NCBI GenBank assembly: GCA_020438525.1
Contig: JAGQUL010000185.1
Location: forward strand, 1 to 18,605
Reading direction: 5' to 3'
Length of the DNA: 18,605 bases
Origin: Thermoleophilia bacterium
Lineage (GTDB): Bacteria; Actinomycetota; Thermoleophilia; Gaiellales; SKUG01
Program-made: the position numbers and the translations under genes
The notes under the pieces: generated by a model
What the model was told of the DNA's origin: nothing
Seen by the model: the letters and a program-made list of their open reading frames with translations, nothing else
The model's database searches: none
Shown: positions 13,903 to 18,605 of the stretch, in pieces
How the letters are laid out: each line of letters begins with the position of its first letter
Position numbering within the stretch: the first letter of the stretch is position 1

Positions 13903-16215
13903 ATGCAGCTGCTGCTCGCCATACTCGCGGTCCTCGTTTCCGGCATCCTCGTGGTGCTGGTTCCGGGTTCGTGCATGGTCGCGATCTGGCGGCTCGACCG
14001 CATCGTGCCGCCACCGCTGATCCCGGCGACCGCGCTGGCGCTGGGTCTCGTGCCGCTGACCGCGGCGATGTCGGCGGCGCTGCTGCTGCACCTGCCGATC
14101 GCGTGGGTCGCCGGGGCGCTTGCCCTGTTCGTCGCGCTTGGCTGGGCACGGGTCGTTGGGCGCGAGGCGCGCGAGCGGCGTCGGGCATCGACCGTTCGCT
14201 CCGGCCCTCGCGCGGGCGCGCGCGAGTGGATTGCACCGCTTCGCAGCCTCGTCGGAGGCGAGTGGCTTCGCGCAACACCCCGGTCCGTGCTGCTGGTCGC
14301 CGCAGCGGGCGGCGTGCTTGCGCTCTACGTCGGCTTCTACGCGTGGAACGACTCGCTCTACCACATCGGCCAGGCCCAGAAGCTGCTCGCGCTGGACCAT
14401 CCGACGTTCTCGAACACGCTGCAGTTTCCCGATGGGAGCGCGCACCCGGGCTACCTGCTGCCGGCCTGGCAGGAGGTGATCGCGCTCGTGTCGTTCGTGT
14501 CGCAGCAGGATCCCGTCACCGCTGCGTGGATCCTTCCCGCGCTGACGTTTCCGGTGAGCGTGCTCGCGTTCGGCGGGCTCGGCTGGACCGTGTTTCGCTC
14601 GCCCGCGGCCGCGCCGGTGACTGCCGCCGCGCTGCTGCTCGCGGCGGTGGCGACGCTGCCGTACTCCGATGCGATCACCAATGCGATGCAGCCGGGCGTG
14701 CTCGCGCTCGGGGTGCTCGCGCCACTCGCCGTCGCGATGCTGCTCACCGCGCTCTGGCAGCCACCCCGTGATCGCGACGTTGATGCAGCGTCGCCACGCA
14801 CCACGACCCGCGCGGCGACGCTGGTCGCGATGGTCGCCACCGCGGGGGTGGGCATGCTCAACGTGGGCTACCTGTGGGTGCTCGGGATGGGCATCGCGGC
14901 CTACTACGTGGTCTGGGCGCTGCGAGGTCCGTGGCCCCGCGACGTGGTCCGACGTCACCTGATCACGGGACTGTCGATCGCCGCGGTCGCCGGCGTGGTG
15001 CTCGCCCTGCTGTATCCGGGACTGTCGAACCTCGAGGGGCTCGGCCGATCCGCGGAGGCCGAGCTCACGGCCACCGACAACACGCAGTACCAGGGCGAGA
15101 ACGGCGCCGACCTCGACCAGCTCCTGCGCGGCGATCCCGCCGGCGCATTCCACCTGCGTGGCGACTACCTGATCCAGTCCGGTGGACTCGGCCTGCTGGG
15201 CCTGATCGGGCTGCTCGTGCCGGTGCTGATGCCGCGCTGGCCCGGCGGGTGGTACCTGTCCGGAGCGGGGTTGTTCGTGCTCGGGATCTCGTTGTCGGAC
15301 ACGATCTTCCCGAAGTTCGTGAACGTCGTGACGCTCGACCAGGCCCGCCGCATCGAACGCGTGCTGCCGCTCGAGCTGGGGCTCGCCGCGCTCGTGCTCG
15401 CGCTCGTCGTCGGAGCTCGGCTGCTGTGGAGTCGCGGCGGCGCGCTGCGCGCGGCTGCAGCAGGACTGCTCGCGGCGGGCACCGCGGCGATCGCGGTCGT
15501 GACGAACGAGATCCCGCGGCTCGCAGGGTACGCCGGTGCCCGCATCGTGCATCCGCGCGTGCTGCTCATGGTGCTGCTCGCCCTGGCGCTGTACGTGGTC
15601 GTGCTCGGTGCCGGACTCGTCGTTCGACTTGCACGCCGCGGCCGCACCGCTCCCTCGCAGGCGGCGTGGCCGACGAGCCTGCTCGACCCGCCGATCGCGA
15701 CCGCCGCGCTGATCGTGCTGCTGGTCGGCTCGATCCCGGTGCTCGGCGAGCTCGGCTCGGTGGCCCGGTCCGAGCGGCTCGACCAGGTACCGATCGAGAT
15801 GCGCGGTGCCGAGCTGCGATTGTTCAGCGACAACGTCGCGGCTGCGCTGCGCAGGCTTCCGGTCGGCTCGACCGTGCTTGCGGACCCACGCAGCCGCAAC
15901 CCGTACACCGCCATGGCGATCGCGCCGGTGTACGTCGTCTCCTCCGTGCCGCGACACACCGCGCTCACTCCGAAGAACCGGGTCACGGAGCGCTTCGACC
16001 TGGCCGTGTCGTTCTTCACGGACGACATGGACGTCGAGGAGCGGACGCGGTTCCTGGTCGACAACCACGTGGACGCGGTGCTGGTGCACCCCTCTGCGGC
16101 CGGAACGATGCAGGATCAGCTCGCGGACCTGCCTGGTGTTCGGGTCGTGGCCCAGGGCAAGAACCAGCGCCTTTACGTGATCGATCGCGACGCACTCTCA
16201 GCCGCAACGCGCTAG
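13903..16215 (+). CDS. Large polytopic membrane protein, GT-C-like, paralog of the 7594 gene
   Basis: This 770-residue protein has about 12 hydrophobic segments (about 3-30, 36-80, 128-147, 200-240 and onward to about 625) and a soluble C-terminal part of about 145 residues. It shares with the 7594-9795 product the same opening (a helix ending in PG, then a charged turn and VPPPLIPATA), NDSLYH (149-154), YLLPAW (184-189), a later Arg-Ile-Glu-Arg-type segment near a helix start, and GSTVLA in the C-terminal domain. The acidic residue in the first outer loop supports a GT-C glycosyltransferase role on a polyprenyl-phosphate sugar, but the substrate is unknown. ATG 13903 has no Shine-Dalgarno. 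It is divergent from the M16 peptidase gene and 155 bp before the two-component genes. Confidence 0.75.
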   Translation: MQLLLAILAVLVSGILVVLVPGSCMVAIWRLDRIVPPPLIPATALALGLVPLTAAMSAALLLHLPIAWVAGALALFVALGWARVVGREARERRRASTVRSGPRAGAREWIAPLRSLVGGEWLRATPRSVLLVAAAGGVLALYVGFYAWNDSLYHIGQAQKLLALDHPTFSNTLQFPDGSAHPGYLLPAWQEVIALVSFVSQQDPVTAAWILPALTFPVSVLAFGGLGWTVFRSPAAAPVTAAALLLAAVATLPYSDAITNAMQPGVLALGVLAPLAVAMLLTALWQPPRDRDVDAASPRTTTRAATLVAMVATAGVGMLNVGYLWVLGMGIAAYYVVWALRGPWPRDVVRRHLITGLSIAAVAGVVLALLYPGLSNLEGLGRSAEAELTATDNTQYQGENGADLDQLLRGDPAGAFHLRGDYLIQSGGLGLLGLIGLLVPVLMPRWPGGWYLSGAGLFVLGISLSDTIFPKFVNVVTLDQARRIERVLPLELGLAALVLALVVGARLLWSRGGALRAAAAGLLAAGTAAIAVVTNEIPRLAGYAGARIVHPRVLLMVLLALALYVVVLGAGLVVRLARRGRTAPSQAAWPTSLLDPPIATAALIVLLVGSIPVLGELGSVARSERLDQVPIEMRGAELRLFSDNVAAALRRLPVGSTVLADPRSRNPYTAMAIAPVYVVSSVPRHTALTPKNRVTERFDLAVSFFTDDMDVEERTRFLVDNHVDAVLVHPSAAGTMQDQLADLPGVRVVAQGKNQRLYVIDRDALSAATR

Positions 16216-16244
16216 CGGCGAACGCAGGAGCGCGGACGCGCCAG

Positions 16245-16272
16245 TTCACGTGGGCGGCGGGGTCTGTACGTT
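16245..16272 (+). promoter_or_regulatory. Candidate promoter of the response regulator gene
   Basis: TTCACG-N16-TACGTT, with TG before the -10 (TGTACGTT: an extended -10 without the usual extra base). It lies in the 155-bp gap before the response regulator. Transcription would start near 16279, at the base of the hairpin at 16277-16307. Confidence 0.35.
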
Positions 16273-16276
16273 TCGC

Positions 16277-16307
16277 GCACGTGTTGCGAGGGGGACAACA
16301 CCTGTGC
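16277..16307 (+). other. Leader hairpin before the response regulator gene
   Basis: GCACGTGTTG pairs with CAACAC and GTGC across a 2-nt bulge (CT at 16302-16303), with a 9-nt purine-rich loop. If the promoter just upstream is real, this would be the 5' end of the mRNA and might protect or regulate it. Confidence 0.35.
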
Positions 16308-16370
16308 GGCGCCCTTCGAGGACCGCCCCTGCGCGTACGACCCCCGGACCGCGCACCGACTGGAGACCGC

Positions 16371-17063
16371 ATGAGCGACGCGAAGAGCCAGAACATCCTG
16401 ATCGTCGAGGACGAGGAGTCGATCTCCTCGTTCGTGAAGATGTACCTCGAGCGCGAGGGCTTCAACGTGACCGTCGCGCCCACGGGCGAGCAGGCGCTCG
16501 CGGCACTCGAGGACAAGGTCGACCTGGTCACGCTCGACCTGATGCTGCCCGACATGGACGGGCTCGACATCTGCCGCAAGGTGCGCACGACGAGCAACGT
16601 GCCGATCATCATGCTCACCGCGCGCGACGAGGACATCGACAAGATCGTCGGGCTCGAGGTCGGCGCCGACGACTACCTCACCAAGCCGTTCAACGCGCGC
16701 GAGCTCGTTGCGCGGATCAAGTCGATCCTGCGACGATCGACGGCGCCGGTGAGCACCTCTCGGAAGCTGCAGTGCGGCGAGATCCACATCGACGCGGCAC
16801 GGCGCGAGTGCACCGTCGGCGGCGAGCAGGTGATGCTCGCACCGAAGGAGTTCGACCTGCTCTGGGAGCTGATGGAGCGCGATGGCGAGGTGCTCAATCG
16901 CGAGCAGCTGCTCGAGAAGGTCTGGGGCTACACGTACGCAGGCGACACCCGCACGGTCGACGTGCACGTGCGTCAGCTGCGCAAGAAGCTGGGCGACGAC
17001 TGCCCGATCGTGACCGTCTGGGGATCCGGCTACAAGGTCGGAACCGAGGTGCACGCGGCGTGA
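16371..17063 (+). CDS. OmpR/PhoB-family response regulator
   Basis: The 230-residue protein has a receiver domain (about 8-120) with acidic pocket Glu13/Asp14/Glu15, phospho-acceptor Asp56 (LDLMLP), Thr83 (MLTARDED) and Lys105 (KPF). A winged-helix DNA-binding domain follows (about 133-228), with APKEFDLLWELM, VWGY, and DTRTVDVHVRQLRKKL. It is a phosphorylation-controlled transcription factor. ATG 16371 has GGAG (16362-16365) 5 bp upstream and gives the usual short lead before ILIVEDE; the in-frame GTG at 16281 would add an unlikely 30-residue basic tail. The histidine kinase gene starts 19 bp after its stop, so the two form an operon and most likely a cognate pair. Confidence 0.95.
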   Translation: MSDAKSQNILIVEDEESISSFVKMYLEREGFNVTVAPTGEQALAALEDKVDLVTLDLMLPDMDGLDICRKVRTTSNVPIIMLTARDEDIDKIVGLEVGADDYLTKPFNARELVARIKSILRRSTAPVSTSRKLQCGEIHIDAARRECTVGGEQVMLAPKEFDLLWELMERDGEVLNREQLLEKVWGYTYAGDTRTVDVHVRQLRKKLGDDCPIVTVWGSGYKVGTEVHAA

Positions 17064-17082
17064 CCCTGCGGGGGCCCCGACC

Positions 17083-18114
17083 GTGATCGGATCACTTCGC
17101 TCACGCCTCGCGGCGCTTGCCGCGGTGCTCGTCGTTGCCGGCGCGGTGATCGGCGGCGCGGTGACGTGGGTGCTCGCGACCTGGGGCGACGAGATCAGCA
17201 GCCAGGCAGTCGCGTCGGTCGTCGTCGCCGCGGTGACGGTAGCCGTGCTGCTCGTGCTCGCCGGAGTCGCGCTCGTCGCCAAGGCACTGGCCCCGCTGAG
17301 CGGCCTCGTGCGCGCGAGCCGCGAGGTGACGCAGGGTCGCCACCCCGACGAGGCGTTCGCCGGGCTTCGGCTGGAAGGCGAGCTGCTCGGGCTGGCCGAC
17401 GACGTGCGCGCGCTCTCGCTGCGCCTGCGCGAGATCGATGCGACGGATCGTCGGTTCCTGATGAGCATCTCGCACGAGCTGCGCACGCCGCTGACTGCGA
17501 TCACCGGGCACGCCCAGGCGATCGAGGACTTCGCGGATGACGAGGAGATGCGAACGCAGTCGCTCGGGGTGATCCGTCGCGAGGCGGAGCGGCTCGAGCG
17601 ACTGATCGAGGACATCGTCGACCTCGCTCGCCTGCGCTCGAACAAGTTCAAGACCGTGACGGAACCGGTGCGTCTCGACGAGCTCGGCGAGCACCTGCTC
17701 GCGATCTTCGAGGGCGGCGGCACCGCAGGCAACGGCGCAGCGATCCAGGTCGTCGGCCGCTTCGAGGACCTGGAGTTCCACTCCGACGGCCAACGCATCC
17801 TGCAGATCCTTCGCAATCTCGTGGGGAATGGCCTGCGCTACGCCACGACCGAGGTGCGCGTGGACGGCGAACGCGAGGCTGGGCACGTGCGGCTTTCGGT
17901 CGTGAACGACGGCGAGCCCATCTCGCAGTCGCAGCAGGAACGAATCTTCGAGCCGTTCGTGGGCACCAAGCGCGAGGGCGGCATGGGCCTCGGGCTCGCG
18001 ATCGGCCGCGAGCTGGCCTGGGCGCTCGGAGGCAACCTGCGCTGCGTGGATCGCAGCGACGGCGCGGAGTTCGAGCTCACGTTGCCGCTCGAACCACCCG
18101 GCACCGGGCGGTAG
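17083..18114 (+). CDS. Sensor histidine kinase with minimal outer loop
   Basis: This 343-residue kinase has two membrane helices (about 8-33 and 43-68) joined by only about 10 outer residues (ATWGDEISSQ). A HAMP-like linker runs about 68-120. The HisKA domain has SISHELRTPL with phospho-His131, and the ATPase domain has the N box RNLVGNG (244-250; Asn245 and Asn249), G1 VNDGEP (274-279), IFEPF (288-292) and G2 GMGLGLAI (300-307). The missing outer sensor domain puts it with intramembrane-sensing kinases, which usually detect envelope stress through the membrane or a partner protein. GTG 17083 gives a clean first helix. It should phosphorylate the response regulator encoded just upstream. Confidence 0.94.
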   Translation: MIGSLRSRLAALAAVLVVAGAVIGGAVTWVLATWGDEISSQAVASVVVAAVTVAVLLVLAGVALVAKALAPLSGLVRASREVTQGRHPDEAFAGLRLEGELLGLADDVRALSLRLREIDATDRRFLMSISHELRTPLTAITGHAQAIEDFADDEEMRTQSLGVIRREAERLERLIEDIVDLARLRSNKFKTVTEPVRLDELGEHLLAIFEGGGTAGNGAAIQVVGRFEDLEFHSDGQRILQILRNLVGNGLRYATTEVRVDGEREAGHVRLSVVNDGEPISQSQQERIFEPFVGTKREGGMGLGLAIGRELAWALGGNLRCVDRSDGAEFELTLPLEPPGTGR

Positions 18115-18129
18115 TTCGCAGCATTTCGA

Positions 18130-18152
18130 TTGCGGCCGCAGAATGGCCGCAA
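18130..18152 (+). terminator. Hairpin after the histidine kinase gene
   Basis: TTGCGGCC pairs perfectly with GGCCGCAA across a 7-nt loop, 15 bp past the stop. No T tract follows, so it may be a terminator of the factor-assisted kind or an mRNA 3' end stabiliser. Confidence 0.45.
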
Positions 18153-18183
18153 CGGTGCCGAGCCATGAGCGATTCCTGAATCG

Positions 18184-18206
18184 GGGCTGGCCAAGGTGGC
18201 CGGCCC
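18184..18206. terminator. Second GC-rich hairpin in the 3' region
   Basis: A 9-bp stem, GGGCTGGCC pairing with GGCCGGCCC with one G-U pair, has a 5-nt loop AAGGT and no T tract. Together with 18130-18152 it would form a tandem terminator between the kinase and the secreted-protein gene. Confidence 0.4.
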
Positions 18207-18211
18207 GTCGT

Positions 18212-18296
18212 ACGGTCGACCGGAACGACCGTTGTTGCACGCTCGATACACTCATGTGCGCCTTTCGTCACATTTCGACGCTTCACGCATCGAAAT
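18212..18296. promoter_or_regulatory. Inverted-repeat region before the secreted protein gene
   Basis: ACGGTCG (18212-18218) is inverted as CGACCGT (18226-18232), and ATTTCGA (18272-18278) is inverted as TCGAAAT (18290-18296). ATTTCGA also occurs directly at 18123-18129. A TACACT -10-like hexamer lies at 18247-18252, without a clear -35. The AT-rich repeat between the -10 and the gene could be an operator or a leader hairpin. Confidence 0.35.
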
Positions 18297-18343
18297 AGCG
18301 TCAGATCGCCTCCCTTACACCTGAAATCCCACGGGGGACCTTC

Positions 18344-18605
18344 GTGTTCTTTGCTCCGTCTACGCCGCGCCGATCCCGCACCCGTCAGCGCGCACTGCGC
18401 TCGCTGCAGGTGCTGCTCGTGATCGCGTTTGCGCTCTTCATCTCGGTCGCCAATGCGGTTGCCGAGGAGGATCCCGCGGCACCGGGGACGGACCCCGCAG
18501 CAGCCGCCGGACCGGTCGACAACACGCCGCCGGCCGAGCAGCCAGCACCCGAGCAGCAGCCGGCCGACGAGGCACCGGCTCCGGCTCCTGCGCCTGCTCC
18601 GGCGC
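18344..18605 (+). CDS. Secreted Pro/Ala-rich protein, N-terminal part (runs off the window)
   Basis: GTG 18344 follows a GGGGGA Shine-Dalgarno (6-bp gap). The 87 visible residues begin with a basic n-region (PRRSRTRQRALRS), a hydrophobic core (LQVLLVIAFALFISVA) and a likely cleavage after NAVA near residue 40. The mature part is acidic and Pro/Ala/Gln-rich (AEEDPAAPG..., EQPAPEQQPADEAPAP), then a PA-repeat stretch to the window edge. That kind of linker spans the cell wall before a folded outer domain, which is not visible here. No function can be named. It is downstream of the two-component genes and may be one of their targets, but the hairpins between them argue for its own transcript. Confidence 0.75.
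   Translation, partial: MFFAPSTPRRSRTRQRALRSLQVLLVIAFALFISVANAVAEEDPAAPGTDPAAAAGPVDNTPPAEQPAPEQQPADEAPAPAPAPAPA

Noticed and set aside
13899..13908. 10-bp palindrome CTGCATGCAG around the start of the second GT-C-like gene
   Set aside because: It is short, falls on the start codon, and can be explained by the Met-Gln codons; there is no second copy.
11998..16089. 1363-codon open frame on the minus strand, suggesting a giant fusion protein
   Set aside because: Only its last 172 codons read as a real protein; the rest is the antisense of the M16 and GT-C-like genes, rich in Arg, His and Gln.
16281..16370. In-frame GTG that would lengthen the response regulator by 30 residues
   Set aside because: The extra residues are Arg/Pro/Gly-rich with no domain, while ATG 16371 has a good Shine-Dalgarno and a standard family N-terminus.
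18160..18343. Possible cyclic-dinucleotide riboswitch before the secreted protein
   Set aside because: Such switches often precede cell-wall protein genes in Actinobacteria, but I could not find the conserved core motifs.

Overview
The window is GC-rich, densely packed bacterial DNA. It looks like a high-GC actinobacterium, most plausibly class Thermoleophilia (Solirubrobacterales-like). The reasons are a GroEL tail rich in Gly-Met, frequent GTG starts, several apparently leaderless starts with a TANNNT -10 box just before ATG, and a secreted Fn3-like repeat protein of a style I associate with that order. The taxonomic call is inference; no rRNA or tRNA gene is visible.

Layout. Positions 1-42 are the last codons of groEL, followed by a hairpin terminator. 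A large secreted repeat protein occupies 157-2724 on the plus strand but is cut by an in-frame TAA at 718-720. Two small minus-strand genes of unknown function (127 and 225 aa) follow at 3930-3547 and 3433-2756. They share a striking bipartite promoter-like element. From 4012 to 11178 lies a surface-glycan block. It has a minus-strand, translationally coupled operon (FemAB-like acyltransferase, priming sugar-phosphate transferase, histidine phosphatase; 6379 to 4012). Divergent from it is a GT2 glycosyltransferase coupled to a large polytopic GT-C-like protein (6476-9795). A Wzx-like flippase (11178-9718) converges on that pair and overlaps its end.

Upstream of the flippase on the minus strand are a six-helix membrane protein (11965-11219) and an M16 peptidase coupled to an unknown 172-aa protein (13790-11998). 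On the plus strand, 13903-16215 is a second large polytopic protein, paralogous to the one at 7594. It is followed by an OmpR-type response regulator and a histidine kinase (16371-18114). A hairpin-rich 229-bp gap then leads to the start of a secreted Pro/Ala-rich protein that runs off the window.

How it fits together. The PGT would load a sugar phosphate on a polyprenyl carrier, GT2 and GT-C enzymes would extend or decorate the glycan, and the Wzx protein would flip it. The FemAB-like enzyme may modify a cell-wall or glycan component. The secreted repeat proteins and the two-component system with a minimal sensor loop suggest an envelope-focused region. No gap between genes exceeds 300 bp. 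The most unusual signals are the duplicated promoter element of the two small genes, the 15-residue repeats in the 225-aa protein, the nonsense codon in the repeat protein, and the palindromes in the divergent glycosyltransferase promoter region.
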